A stretch of 64,000 nt of DNA from contig JAWLFE010000012.1 of NCBI GenBank assembly GCA_041685735.1, positions 13,572-77,571 of the forward strand. Direction: 5' to 3'. Source of the DNA: CSSed11-175R1 sp041685735. GTDB lineage: Bacteria > Actinomycetota > Nitriliruptoria > Nitriliruptorales > Nitriliruptoraceae. Positions 25,549 through 38,151 of this stretch are shown piece by piece (position 1 is the first letter of the stretch; every line of letters starts with the position of its first letter). Position numbers and translations under genes: made by a program. The notes beneath the pieces are model-generated. The model was not told the origin of the DNA, did no database searches, and was given only the letters and a program-made list of their open reading frames with translations.

Positions 25549-26284
25549 CCTGACGGTCGACCCTGCCTCGGCCGCCGAACCTCCGTCGACGCGACCCCGT
25601 CGGTCCGTGGCCGTGGGCCTGAGCGTTGCGGTCCTGTTCGTCGTGCTCGACCAGGTCACCAAGGTGTTCGCGGAACAGCTGCTCGAGCCCGGGAGGTTCG
25701 TCCCGTGGCTCGGCCCGAACATCGGGTGGCAGTTGGTCTACAACCCCGGTGGCGCCTTCGGTCTGCCGGCGCCGGCGTGGATCTTCCTCGTCGTCACGGT
25801 GATCGTCGTCGTGATCGTGGCGCGGACCCTGCCGAGGACCTCGTCGTCGTGGCAGGCGGGCGCCTACGGGCTGCTTCTGGCCGGTGCCGTCGGGAACGTC
25901 ATCGACCGACTCCTGCGCGACGGCGGCCCTGCCGCGCCCTCGTTCGGCGGTGGCGAGGTGGTCGACTTCGTCGCCTGGGGCAGCTTCCCACGGTTCAACG
26001 TCGCCGACAGCGCGATCACCGTCGGGTTCGCGCTGCTGGTGCTGACCCTGTGGCTCGATGAGCGCCGCTTGGCGGACACGGAGGACGACGACCTCGCCGG
26101 AGAGGCCAGCCCCGATGGGTCCTCGCCGGAAGCTCCTGCCCCGGAGGCTCCGACGTCGGAGGGTCCCGCGCGGGCGGATCCTGCGCCTGGAGGTCCTGCG
26201 TCGGAGGATCCCAGCCGTCCCGGCGACCGTGCTCCGGGGGAGCGCGCACCCGGGGAGCCGGACACGGACCGGTCCGACGGGTGA
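25532..26284 (+). CDS. lspA: Lipoprotein signal peptidase (signal peptidase II)
   Basis: LspA cleaves lipoprotein signal peptides in the membrane. The 250-residue protein has four membrane spans and the family blocks LDQVTKVF, YNPGGAFGL, GAVGNVIDRLLRDG with Asp125 and RFNVADSAITVG with Asp159, the aspartic protease pair. After residue 175 comes an extra tail of about 75 residues made of Pro, Glu, Asp, Gly and Ala with SEGPARADPAPGG-like units. This is absent from most LspA proteins and probably disordered. The start is uncertain; the ATG overlapping the zinc-finger gene is the first one available. It overlaps the rluD-like gene by four bases. Confidence 0.92.
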   Translation: MRRDADLTVDPASAAEPPSTRPRRSVAVGLSVAVLFVVLDQVTKVFAEQLLEPGRFVPWLGPNIGWQLVYNPGGAFGLPAPAWIFLVVTVIVVVIVARTLPRTSSSWQAGAYGLLLAGAVGNVIDRLLRDGGPAAPSFGGGEVVDFVAWGSFPRFNVADSAITVGFALLVLTLWLDERRLADTEDDDLAGEASPDGSSPEAPAPEAPTSEGPARADPAPGGPASEDPSRPGDRAPGERAPGEPDTDRSDG

Positions 26285-27234
26285 CCTCGTTCCGGGTCGA
26301 CGACGAGCAGGCCGGGCAGCGGCTGGACGTCGTGCTCGCCGACGTGCTCGGGACCTCCCGCAACCAGGTGGTCAGCCGTCTGACCGCTGGCGAGATCACG
26401 GTGGACGGGCAGCTCGTCGGCAAGCAGCACCGGCTGCGTGTGGGTGAGACGGTGGAGGTCGGTGCGGCGGCCGTCCCTGCCAGCTCACCCGCCCCGCCGC
26501 TCCCGCCGGTCCGCTACCGCGACGAGCATCTGGTGGTGCTGGCCAAGCCGCCGGGGCTGGTGGTGCATCCCGGCGCCGGCCATCGCGATGACACGCTGGT
26601 CCAGGCGCTCGAGGCCGCCGGGATCCCCCTGGCACCCGCCGGTGGCCCGGAGCGGCCCGGCATCGTGCACCGGCTCGACCGGGACACCTCGGGGCTGCTG
26701 ATCGTCGCCTGTACGGACACCGCGCACGAACGGTTGGTGGCTGCGCTGGCCGCACGCGAGATCGAACGTCGGTACCTCGCCGTCGTGATCGGCGAGCCCA
26801 CCAACGCGCGCGGTCGGATCGAGGCCCCGATCGGTCGGGATCCGGCCAGCCGGACCCGCTACGGCGTCGTCGCCGACGGCAAGCCGGCCGTGACCCGGTA
26901 CGCCACCCAGGGAGTGGGCAGGGTGGGTGGCGAGTTGCGCGCGGCGGTCTCGCTGGTGGCCTGCACGCTCGAGACCGGCCGCACACACCAGATCCGGGTC
27001 CATCTCGCAGCGATCGGGCATCCGGTCGTCGGCGATGTGACGTACGGCAGCCGACCGGCCGTCGCGGCCGCGCTCGGCGCCGGGCGACCGCTGCTGCACG
27101 CCGCCTCATTGCGCTTCACCCACCCGGTCACCGGGCAGCGCATCACCCTCGACGAGCCCCCGCCGGACGACCTCGTGGCGGCCTGTGCGCAGGTCGGCAT
27201 CACGATGCCGGCCGTCCTCGACGACGAGCACTGA
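26281..27234 (+). CDS. RluD-family pseudouridine synthase
   Basis: The protein probably converts uridines in 23S rRNA to pseudouridine. The 317 residues comprise an S4 RNA-binding domain (about 10-60, SRNQVVSRLTAGEITVDG) and the RluA/RluD catalytic domain with HRLDRDTSG, catalytic Asp133. The later blocks ERRYLAVVIG and ETGRTHQIRVHLAAIGHPVVGD follow. The pairing lspA-rluD is common. The GTG start lies in the lspA stop. RluD rather than RluC is suggested by neighbours only. Confidence 0.92.
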   Translation: MTSFRVDDEQAGQRLDVVLADVLGTSRNQVVSRLTAGEITVDGQLVGKQHRLRVGETVEVGAAAVPASSPAPPLPPVRYRDEHLVVLAKPPGLVVHPGAGHRDDTLVQALEAAGIPLAPAGGPERPGIVHRLDRDTSGLLIVACTDTAHERLVAALAAREIERRYLAVVIGEPTNARGRIEAPIGRDPASRTRYGVVADGKPAVTRYATQGVGRVGGELRAAVSLVACTLETGRTHQIRVHLAAIGHPVVGDVTYGSRPAVAAALGAGRPLLHAASLRFTHPVTGQRITLDEPPPDDLVAACAQVGITMPAVLDDEH

Positions 27235-27380
27235 CGGCGCCGGCTGGTAGGGTCACGCTTCGAACGACAGGCATGTGGTTCTCCTTCCCCGACCACCTGC
27301 CGGCAACATCTCGACAGGACCGCAGCCGTGCGTGCCTCCCGCGCGCCCGCGGCGTGTCGAGAGGTCTCCGAGGCCCGACG

Positions 27381-30959
<3,579 letters not shown>

Positions 30960-31087
30960 GGCGGCTGGCGACGCGCACGGGCCGCGAGCACGTTCGCTCC
31001 CTCGAGCCGTCAGAGGCGGTCTGGCGGGGGTCGGAACCGGGATGGTCTGGGTACGCTCGGATCACCTGGACAAGAAGGCTGCGACGC

Positions 31088-32407
31088 ATGGCTCGTCTCT
31101 CAACTCTCGACCTGCGCGGTGACCGATCCGATCCCCGCGATCGGCTCCCCCGGCCCCGCGTGGACCTCACCGCGGCGCGCGACGGCGTCGATGCGACGCT
31201 GGCCGCGGTCCGCGAGCGCGGCGACGTTGCGCTGCGCGAGCTGACCCGCCGGTTCGATCAGGTGGACATCGACGACGTTGTCGTGCCGGACGCGGTGTTG
31301 CAGGAGGCGCTCGACACGCTGGACGACGACCTGCGGGCGACCCTGGAGCGCAGCATCGAGCGGGTGCGCTGGTTCCACGAGCGTGCCCTGCCGACGCCAT
31401 GGGAGGACGAGCGCGACGGCATGCGCATGGGGGTGTGGTTCAACCCGATCCAGCGGGTCGGCGTGTACGTGCCCGGCGGGTTGTCTCCGCTGCCGTCGAC
31501 GGTGCTCATGACCGTGATCCCCGCGCAGGTCGCCGGGGTCGAACAGATCGTGCTGTGTACCCCGCCGACGGGCGTGGATGCCGACGGGAACCGCACCGGG
31601 TGGCCGAACGCGACCATCCTGGCCGCCGCGAAGCTGCTGGACGTCGACCGGGTCGTCCGGGTCGGCGGGGCGCAGGCGGTCGCGGCGATGGCCTACGGCA
31701 CCGACAGCGTCCCGGTCTGCGACAAGGTCGTCGGCCCCGGCAACCTCTACGTCGCCCTCGCCAAACAGCAGTTGGTCGCGGAGGGGCGGATCGGGACCGA
31801 GGGGTACGCCGGGCCGACCGAGGTCGCGATCGTCGCCGATGGCAGTGCGGATCCGCGCCACCTCGCCGCTGATCTGATCGGGCAGGCCGAGCACGACGAG
31901 CTCGTCACCGCGCTCCTGATCACCCCGAACGAGGAACTGGTGGCGCCGGTCGAAGCCGAGCTCGAGCGGCAGCTGGCCACCACCAAGCACGTCCAGCGGA
32001 TCACCACCGCCCTGGACCAGCAGGGCACGGTCGCGCTGGTGGACGACATCGACCACGCGGTCGAGGTCGCCGAGGCCTTCGCCGCCGAGCATCTCGAGGT
32101 GCACACCGAGGACGCGCGCAAGGTTGCCGAGCGCATCCGCTACGCCGGCACGACCTTCATCGGCGCCCCCACCCCGGTCAGCCTCGGGGACTACGCGGCC
32201 GGGCCCAACCACACCCTGCCGACGGTCGGGACCGCGCGGTTCAGCGGGGGCCTGACCACCTCGTCGTTCCTGGTCGCGGTGAACTTCCTGGAGTGTGACG
32301 ACGCGGGCCTGCGCTACCTCGCCGACGACGTGTCCCGGTTCGCGCTGGCCGAGGACCTCCCGGCGCACAAGGCCGCGGTGGACGTGCGGCTGGATCCGGA
32401 GGCATGA
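31088..32407 (+). CDS. hisD: Histidinol dehydrogenase
   Basis: HisD performs the last two oxidations of histidine synthesis with NAD and zinc. The 439-residue protein shows the family signature IAEVAIVADGSADPRHLAADLIGQAEHD region with zinc-binding Gln/His, the YVPGG block, VVGPGNLYVALAKQ and the C-terminal GDYAAGPNHTLPT. The ATG at 31088 gives the family length. A possible -10, TACGCT, lies at 31052-31057. It overlaps hisC by four bases and heads the his cluster. Confidence 0.97.
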   Translation: MARLSTLDLRGDRSDPRDRLPRPRVDLTAARDGVDATLAAVRERGDVALRELTRRFDQVDIDDVVVPDAVLQEALDTLDDDLRATLERSIERVRWFHERALPTPWEDERDGMRMGVWFNPIQRVGVYVPGGLSPLPSTVLMTVIPAQVAGVEQIVLCTPPTGVDADGNRTGWPNATILAAAKLLDVDRVVRVGGAQAVAAMAYGTDSVPVCDKVVGPGNLYVALAKQQLVAEGRIGTEGYAGPTEVAIVADGSADPRHLAADLIGQAEHDELVTALLITPNEELVAPVEAELERQLATTKHVQRITTALDQQGTVALVDDIDHAVEVAEAFAAEHLEVHTEDARKVAERIRYAGTTFIGAPTPVSLGDYAAGPNHTLPTVGTARFSGGLTTSSFLVAVNFLECDDAGLRYLADDVSRFALAEDLPAHKAAVDVRLDPEA

Positions 32408-33516
32408 CCCCGCCGACCCCGAGCACCGGCCCGACCACGACCGCGGGCGTCACACGGGTCCCGGTCCGCGCGGACCTGGCGTCCGTCGAGCCGTACGGCG
32501 CCCCACAGATGGACGTGCCCGTGCGGTTGAACACCAACGAGACCGCGGAGCCGCCGCCGCCGGGGTTCCTGGAGGAGGTCGGGCGCCGGATCCAGGGGCT
32601 GGAGCTCAACCGCTACCCCGACCGGCCGCACGAAGTGCTCCGCGAGGCGCTCGCCGGGCGGCTGCGGACCACCGCGGCGCACGTCTGGGCCGCCAACGGA
32701 TCCAACGAGGTCCTGCAGCAGCTGCTCCAGGTCTACGGGGGTCCCGATCGGCTGGCGTTGTCTGTCCGACCGGGTTACTCGATGTATCCGGAGCTGTGTC
32801 GCACGTCGCTCACCCCGATGGTGCAGGTCGACCTCGATGACGCCTTCGAGCTCTCGACTGACGTTGCCGCCGCGGCGGTCGCGGAGCACGATCCGGACAT
32901 CGTCATGATCCCCTCGCCCAACAACCCGGTCGGCACCCCCGTCGCCCACGAGGCTCTGCGGGCCCTCCACGACGGCTCCCGGGCGTTGCTCGTCGTCGAC
33001 GAGGCCTACATCGAGTTCGCCGACGACCACGTCAGTGCGCTGCCACTGCTGGCGGAACTACCCCGGCTGGTGATCGTGCGCACGATGTCCAAGGCCTTCC
33101 GGTTGGCGGGTCTGCGGCTCGGCTACCTGATCGGACCCTCCTGGGTCGTCGAGGACGTCCAGAAGGTCCGGCTTCCCTACCACCTCGATGCCATCAAGCA
33201 GGTCGCCGGCCTGGTCGCGATCGAGCAGGAGGCGGCGTTCCTGGAGCACCGGGAACGGTTGGCCGCGGAGCGTGACCGGGTGGCTGCGGCCCTCCGGTGC
33301 CACGACGGGGTGGAGGTCTTCCCCTCCGCCGCCAACTTCGTGCTCGTGCGCTCCTCGGTCCCCGATCTGTTCGGTCGGCTGTTGGCCCACGGTGTGCTCG
33401 TCCGGGACTTCTCGGACAAGCCGCGTCTGGAGGGATGCGTCCGGGTCACGATCGGGACCGAGGCGGAGAACGACACGTTCCTGACGGCCATGGCGGACGT
33501 CATCGCGGCGAACTGA
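32404..33516 (+). CDS. hisC: Histidinol-phosphate aminotransferase
   Basis: HisC transaminates imidazoleacetol phosphate using pyridoxal phosphate. The 370-residue fold-type I aminotransferase has the LNTNETAEPPP start, NRYPDRPHEVLREALA, the GSNEVLQQLLQ loop, IPSPNNPVGT, DEAYIEF and the PLP lysine in MSKAFRLAGLRLGY (Lys230). It starts in the hisD stop. A 117-base gap separates it from hisB. Confidence 0.95.
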   Translation: MTPPTPSTGPTTTAGVTRVPVRADLASVEPYGAPQMDVPVRLNTNETAEPPPPGFLEEVGRRIQGLELNRYPDRPHEVLREALAGRLRTTAAHVWAANGSNEVLQQLLQVYGGPDRLALSVRPGYSMYPELCRTSLTPMVQVDLDDAFELSTDVAAAAVAEHDPDIVMIPSPNNPVGTPVAHEALRALHDGSRALLVVDEAYIEFADDHVSALPLLAELPRLVIVRTMSKAFRLAGLRLGYLIGPSWVVEDVQKVRLPYHLDAIKQVAGLVAIEQEAAFLEHRERLAAERDRVAAALRCHDGVEVFPSAANFVLVRSSVPDLFGRLLAHGVLVRDFSDKPRLEGCVRVTIGTEAENDTFLTAMADVIAAN

Positions 33517-33633
33517 TCGCCTGCCGACCGGCGTCCCTCCCGGCGGCCCGGTCCTCGGGTGGCAGGGCCGCGTCGTGCGACGGGTCGGGTGCCATCTATC
33601 CTGACCGCTGCCCACCACCTGAAGGACATCCCC

Positions 33634-34224
33634 GTGAGTACCCGCGTCGGTCGTGTTTCGCGCGACACCAAGGAGACCCGTATCGAGGTGGAGGTCGACC
33701 TCGACGGCAGCGGCACCTGTGACATCGGGACGGGTATCCCGTTCTTCGACCACATGCTCGACCAGTTGGGGCGCCACGGCCGGCTGGACCTGACGGTCAC
33801 GGCGCAGGGCGATCTGGAGATCGATGCCCACCACACCGTCGAGGACGTCGGGATCGCCCTCGGCCAGGCGCTCGCCGATGCCTGGGGGGATCGCAGCGGG
33901 GTCGAGCGCTTCGGCGACGCCACCGTGCCGATCGACGAGGCTCTGACGCGGGTCGCGATCGACCTGTCGGGTCGTCCGTACCTGGTCTGGGACTGCGAGG
34001 TCCCGATCGAGGTGATCGGCACCACCTTCGAGACCTCGCTCGTGAAGCACTTCTTCGAGTCGATCGTCGCCAACGCCCGCATCACGTTGCACGTGCACAA
34101 CCTGTCGGGCGACAACACCCATCACACCTTCGAATCCGTCTTCAAGGCGGTCGCGGTGGCGCTGCGGCGTGCGGTCGCGGTGACCGGTTCGGGCACCCCG
34201 TCGACCAAGGGCGTGCTGCAGTGA
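33634..34224 (+). CDS. hisB: Imidazoleglycerol-phosphate dehydratase
   Basis: HisB dehydrates imidazoleglycerol phosphate with a di-manganese centre. The 196-residue single-domain enzyme has GTGIPFFDHMLDQLGRHG, the metal motif DAHHTVEDVGIALG, and the second His motif DNTHHTFESVFKA, all intact. The GTG at 33634 has GAAGGA seven bases upstream; the open frame further upstream is unconserved. A -10-like TATCCT sits at 33597-33602. It overlaps hisH by four bases. Confidence 0.97.
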   Translation: MSTRVGRVSRDTKETRIEVEVDLDGSGTCDIGTGIPFFDHMLDQLGRHGRLDLTVTAQGDLEIDAHHTVEDVGIALGQALADAWGDRSGVERFGDATVPIDEALTRVAIDLSGRPYLVWDCEVPIEVIGTTFETSLVKHFFESIVANARITLHVHNLSGDNTHHTFESVFKAVAVALRRAVAVTGSGTPSTKGVLQ

Positions 34225-34847
34225 CCGAGCGGCTGCGCGTCGCGGTGCTGGACTACGACGCCGGCAACGTGCGTTCGGCAAAACGCGGCTTCGATGCTGC
34301 CGGCGCCGATGCGTTCATCACCGAAGATCCACAGGTCGCCGAGCAGGCGCAGGTCCTGGTGGTCCCCGGCGTCGGTCACTTCGCGTCCTGCCTCGCCCAG
34401 CTGCGGCGATCGGGTCTCGAGCGGCTCCTGCGAACCTGGATCGAGGCGCAGCGTCCCGTGTTCGGCATCTGTGTGGGCATGCAGCTGCTCTACGAGGTCT
34501 CCGACGAGGGGGACGAGCCCGGGCTGGGGCTCCTGGCCGGTCGGGTCGAGCGGTTCCCCTCCGAGGCGATCGTCCCGCACCTGGGCTGGGACGTCGTCCA
34601 CGCCGCGGACGGCCACGAGGACGATCCTCTGCTGGCGGGTGTCGCCGGGCAGCGGCTGTACTTCGTGCACTCCTACTACGCCGTCCCGGCTGCGTACGAA
34701 CCGGTCGTCGGCCGCTGTTCCTACGGCGGTGTGGACTTCCCCTGCCTGGTCCGTCAGGGCAGCGTCGTCGGGACACAGTTCCACCCGGAGAAGTCGGGTG
34801 TCGTCGGGCAGCGGTTGCTGGAGAACTGGCTGGCTGAGCTGGCCTGA
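34221..34847 (+). CDS. hisH: Imidazole glycerol phosphate synthase glutaminase subunit
   Basis: HisH releases ammonia from glutamine for HisF. The 208-residue class I glutamine amidotransferase has the catalytic Cys84 in FGICVGMQLLYE. The oxyanion-loop PGVGHFASCL and the His-Glu pair in GTQFHPEKSG complete the triad. It starts in the hisB stop. Its partner hisF lies about 2 kb downstream because an opposite-strand ABC gene sits in between. Confidence 0.96.
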   Translation: MTERLRVAVLDYDAGNVRSAKRGFDAAGADAFITEDPQVAEQAQVLVVPGVGHFASCLAQLRRSGLERLLRTWIEAQRPVFGICVGMQLLYEVSDEGDEPGLGLLAGRVERFPSEAIVPHLGWDVVHAADGHEDDPLLAGVAGQRLYFVHSYYAVPAAYEPVVGRCSYGGVDFPCLVRQGSVVGTQFHPEKSGVVGQRLLENWLAELA

Positions 34848-34886
34848 CCGGCGGCCCTGTCCGGTCGCGGGTCACCTCGTTCGGGA

Positions 34887-35975
34887 TCAGATGCCGTGGG
34901 TGATCAGGGTGCCGGCGACCGGGTCGAACAGGTGGATGTCGCCCGGCCGGACCGTGACCCCGACACGGCCGTCCATCTCCGGACCCGGGTGCGGCACGAC
35001 CGCGGTCAGGCGGAAGCCGGCGCCGGTTGCCAGGTGCACGGTGACCTCCTTGCCCATGAACTCACGTCGGGTCACCTGCAGGCGCAGGTCCGCGCCGCGA
35101 GGACTCGGCTCGACCTGCACGTCCTGGGGACGGAGGCCGAGGATGACCGGCGCGCCGACGTGGCCGGTCAGGCCGGTGTTCCACGTCGGGATCGACAGGG
35201 GGCCGGCCTGGACGTGAACCTGTCCGTCGACGCGTGTGACGATCCCGTCGATGAGGTTCATCGGTGGGCTGCCGATGAAGCCGGCCGCGAAGGTCGTGGC
35301 CGGTTCGTTGTAGACGTCGGTGGGGGACCCGATCTGGACCACGCGGCCCTGCTGGATCACCGCGATCCGCTCGGCGAGGCCGAGCGCCACCCGTTGGTCG
35401 TTGGTCGCGATCAGCAGCGTGACGCCGTAGCCCTCCTGGACCTGGATCAGTTCGCGCAGCAGGACGCCCCGACGGACCGGATCGATCTTGCTGAACGGTT
35501 CGTCCATCAGCAGCACCGATGACCGCCGGACCAGCGACCGCGCGAGCGCGACCTCGTGGCGCTCACCGCCCGACAGCGTCCGTGGACGTCGGCGCAGCAG
35601 GTCCTTCAGGGAGAAGGCCCGACTCTCCGCGTCGACCCGTTCATCGATCTGGTCCTGCGGGACCTTCCGCAGCCGCAGGGCGAAGGCGAGGTTGCGTTCG
35701 ACGGTCAGGTGTGGCTGGAGGCTGGCCTCCTGGTTGATCATGGCGATGTTGCGGTCACGTGGGGCCAACCCCGTGACGTCGCGCTCCCCGAGGTTGATCC
35801 GCCCTCCGGCGACCGGATCGAGGCCGGCGATGGCACGCAGGATCGTCGTCTTGCCGCATCCCGACGGTCCCAGCAGCGCGACGCGCTCGCCCGCGGCGAC
35901 CGTCAGGTCGAGCCCATCGATCACGCGATGGTCGCCGTGGTCCACCTGGACGCCGTGCAGCGAGATGCTGGTCAT
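34887..35975 (-). CDS. Lone MalK-like ABC ATPase with a replaced switch histidine
   Basis: The 362-residue protein has the layout of sugar-importer ATPases: an ABC domain (1-235) and a C-terminal OB-type regulatory domain (MOI/TOBE). Walker A is GPSGCGKT, the Q loop NQEASLQPH, the signature LSGGERHEVALARSL and Walker B VLLMDEP. The switch position reads IATNDQ, with Asn192 where nearly all ABC ATPases have His. This should weaken hydrolysis. No permease or binding protein lies nearby, and it is antisense between hisH and hisA, so an inserted accessory gene is likely. The ATG at 35975 begins the ABC fold. Confidence 0.85.
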   Translation of the reverse strand: MTSISLHGVQVDHGDHRVIDGLDLTVAAGERVALLGPSGCGKTTILRAIAGLDPVAGGRINLGERDVTGLAPRDRNIAMINQEASLQPHLTVERNLAFALRLRKVPQDQIDERVDAESRAFSLKDLLRRRPRTLSGGERHEVALARSLVRRSSVLLMDEPFSKIDPVRRGVLLRELIQVQEGYGVTLLIATNDQRVALGLAERIAVIQQGRVVQIGSPTDVYNEPATTFAAGFIGSPPMNLIDGIVTRVDGQVHVQAGPLSIPTWNTGLTGHVGAPVILGLRPQDVQVEPSPRGADLRLQVTRREFMGKEVTVHLATGAGFRLTAVVPHPGPEMDGRVGVTVRPGDIHLFDPVAGTLITHGI

Positions 35976-36123
35976 GGGCGCAGTATCTCCCGTCACGGAT
36001 CGCCTGTCAGCTGGGGCTCCGGCGCTCCCTGGCCGGCCACTCCTGCGTTCGGGACGGCGGACACCCCGGACCGGGCGCGTAGGCTGTCGGTTCCACCTGT
36101 CCGTTGCCCACCAGGAGCCGAGC

Positions 36124-36855
36124 GTGCTCACGTTGTACCCCGCGGTCGACATCAGAGACGGCCGCGCCGTCCGCCTCACGCAGGGCCGGGCAGATGCAGA
36201 GACGGTCTACGACGAGGACCCGGTGGCGGCCGCGGGCGCGTTCGCGGACGCCGGCTCCACGTGGCTGCACGTCGTCGACCTCGACGCCGCGTTCACCGGT
36301 GAGCCACGCAACCGTCACCTGATCGAACGGATCGTTGCGGCCACGGGCTGCCAGGTCCAGGCGTCCGGAGGGGTCCGCACGCTCGATGATGTGAAGGCGT
36401 CGCTCGACTACGGGGCGGCCCGTGTCGTGATCGGCACGATGGCGCTGGCTGAACCCGCGTTCGTGGAGCAGGTCCTCGACGCCGTGGGTCCGCGGATCGC
36501 GGTCGGTCTCGATGCCCGGGGTCGGGTCCTGCAGGCGCGTGGGTGGACCGAGGAAGCCGGGGACCTGTTCGACGCCCTGCGGACCTTCACCGCGATGGGC
36601 GTCCCGCGGTTCGTCTACACCGACGTGGCCAAGGACGGCATGCTCGAGGGCCCGAACGTCGAGATGCTCGCCCAGGTCGCTGATGCCACGACCGCGCAGG
36701 TGACGGCCTCCGGGGGTGTGAGCAGCCTCGCTGACCTCGAGCTCCTCCAGCGCTGCCACGACCGCGTCGATGCGGCGATCGTCGGCAAGGCGCTGTACTC
36801 CGGGGCCTTCACGATCGGTGACGCACTGACGGCCGCGGCAGGGAGCGGGTCCTGA
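36124..36855 (+). CDS. hisA: ProFAR isomerase HisA, probably PriA-like (bifunctional with TrpF)
   Basis: HisA isomerises ProFAR in histidine synthesis. The 243-residue barrel has the two catalytic Asp residues, Asp9 in YPAVDI and Asp167 in YTDVAKDG. Arg139-Gly140-Trp141 lies in the loop that in actinobacterial PriA carries the Arg and Trp needed for both HisA and TrpF reactions. No trpF is found in the trp cluster here, which supports dual function. The GTG has AGGAG six bases upstream. It ends one base into the hisF ATG. Confidence 0.92.
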   Translation: MLTLYPAVDIRDGRAVRLTQGRADAETVYDEDPVAAAGAFADAGSTWLHVVDLDAAFTGEPRNRHLIERIVAATGCQVQASGGVRTLDDVKASLDYGAARVVIGTMALAEPAFVEQVLDAVGPRIAVGLDARGRVLQARGWTEEAGDLFDALRTFTAMGVPRFVYTDVAKDGMLEGPNVEMLAQVADATTAQVTASGGVSSLADLELLQRCHDRVDAAIVGKALYSGAFTIGDALTAAAGSGS

Positions 36856-37646
36856 TGGACGGCTTGTCGGTCCGCGTGATCCCCTGCCTGGACGTCACCG
36901 GTGGCCGGGTCGTCAAGGGCATCAGTTTCGTCGATCTGCGTGACGCCGGCGACCCGGTGGAGCTCGCCCGCACCTACGACCGCGAAGGCGCTGATGAGTT
37001 GTGCTTCCTGGACATCACCGCCTCCAGCGATGCACGTGACATCATGCTCGACGTCGTCGAGCGGGTCGCCGATGAGGTCTCGATCCCGTTCACCGTCGGT
37101 GGGGGCATGCGGTCGGTCGAGGATGCGCGGCGGATGCTGCATGCGGGCGCGGATCGGATCTCGTTCAACACCGCTGCCGTTGAGCGCCCGGAGCTGCTGG
37201 CGGAGGCCGCGGCCGCGGTGGGCTCACAGTCGATCGTCGTGGCCGTCGACGCCCGACGACGCGACCCCGACGACGCGTCGGGTGGCTGGGAGATCACCGT
37301 GCACGGCGGGCGGACGCGGACCGGCATCGACGCCGTGTCCTGGTGTGACCGGGCGGAAGCGCTCGGCGCCGGTGAGATCCTGCTCACCTCGATGGACCGC
37401 GACGGGACGAAGACGGGGTTCGACCTGGACCTGCTGCGAGCGGTGACCGGCACGGTCGGCATCCCGGTCGTGGCCTCCGGGGGAGCAGGCACCGCGGATC
37501 ACCTGGCCGATGGTGCGCTCGAGGGCGGAGCCTCGGCGGTGCTCGCCGCCTCCATCTTCCACTTCGGCGAGCTCCGTATCCGCGACGTCAAGCGTGGGAT
37601 GGCCGCGCGTGGACTGCCCGTGCGGATGGTGCCGGAGACCACCTGA
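36855..37646 (+). CDS. hisF: Imidazole glycerol phosphate synthase cyclase subunit
   Basis: HisF uses HisH-derived ammonia to form imidazoleglycerol phosphate and AICAR. The 263-residue barrel has the catalytic Asp in IPCLDVTGGRVVKG and the second Asp in LTSMDRDGTKTGFD. The phosphate-binding loops PFTVGGGMRS and VVASGGAGT are present. It overlaps hisA by one base. Its stop abuts the stop of a convergent gene, with no room for an intervening terminator. Confidence 0.97.
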   Translation: MDGLSVRVIPCLDVTGGRVVKGISFVDLRDAGDPVELARTYDREGADELCFLDITASSDARDIMLDVVERVADEVSIPFTVGGGMRSVEDARRMLHAGADRISFNTAAVERPELLAEAAAAVGSQSIVVAVDARRRDPDDASGGWEITVHGGRTRTGIDAVSWCDRAEALGAGEILLTSMDRDGTKTGFDLDLLRAVTGTVGIPVVASGGAGTADHLADGALEGGASAVLAASIFHFGELRIRDVKRGMAARGLPVRMVPETT

Positions 37647-38120
37647 TCAGTCGGTCGGACCGGCGGCCTCGACCCCCGCGTCGATGACCGCGGCGAGCGC
37701 GGCGGTCAGGTCCGCCTGACCGCGTGCCGGTAGGTGGTCCAGGCCGCACTCGGGGCAGCGCTGCATGGGCAGATCCAGCCGGAGGGTCGTGACCGGCCCG
37801 ACCTCGGGAGTCACCGTGACGGCACGGACGCTGCGGCGGACCGGCATCGACATCGACGCGCCGCAGCCCAGGCAGGCATCCGGGCGCACGCGCCGTCCAC
37901 GGGCGACCGGGATGGAGGTCGAACAGGCGGCGGAGGCCGCGTCCGCGAACGTCCCCGTGACGCGGCGGAACCCGCACACACACCGGTCGACGGGCAGCCC
38001 CTCGGCGAGGATCGCGATCGATCCGCGGGTGGCCTGCGCCGTCCTTCGCACGCGGTCCCCGTCGGTGGAGCCACAGGCCGGACAGGCCGACCGTGCTCCC
38101 GGCGGATCGCCGGGGGTCAC
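37647..38120 (-). CDS. Unknown zinc-ribbon protein with four Cys pairs
   Basis: I do not recognise a named family. From the GTG at 38120 the product is 157 residues with four cysteine pairs: CPACGS near the start, CVCG, CLGCGA and CPECG. They suggest two zinc ribbons joined by Arg/Ala-rich linkers. Hydrophobic strands surround the pairs, and there is no membrane span. The start is uncertain because no good ribosome site is present; the frame stays open upstream into the preceding gene. It lies 31 bases after a DUF2510/DUF4190 gene on the same strand and is convergent with hisF. Confidence 0.6.
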   Translation of the reverse strand: MTPGDPPGARSACPACGSTDGDRVRRTAQATRGSIAILAEGLPVDRCVCGFRRVTGTFADAASAACSTSIPVARGRRVRPDACLGCGASMSMPVRRSVRAVTVTPEVGPVTTLRLDLPMQRCPECGLDHLPARGQADLTAALAAVIDAGVEAAGPTD

Positions 38121-38151
38121 GGCCGTGGCACGACCAGCGGGGTCGGCGACA

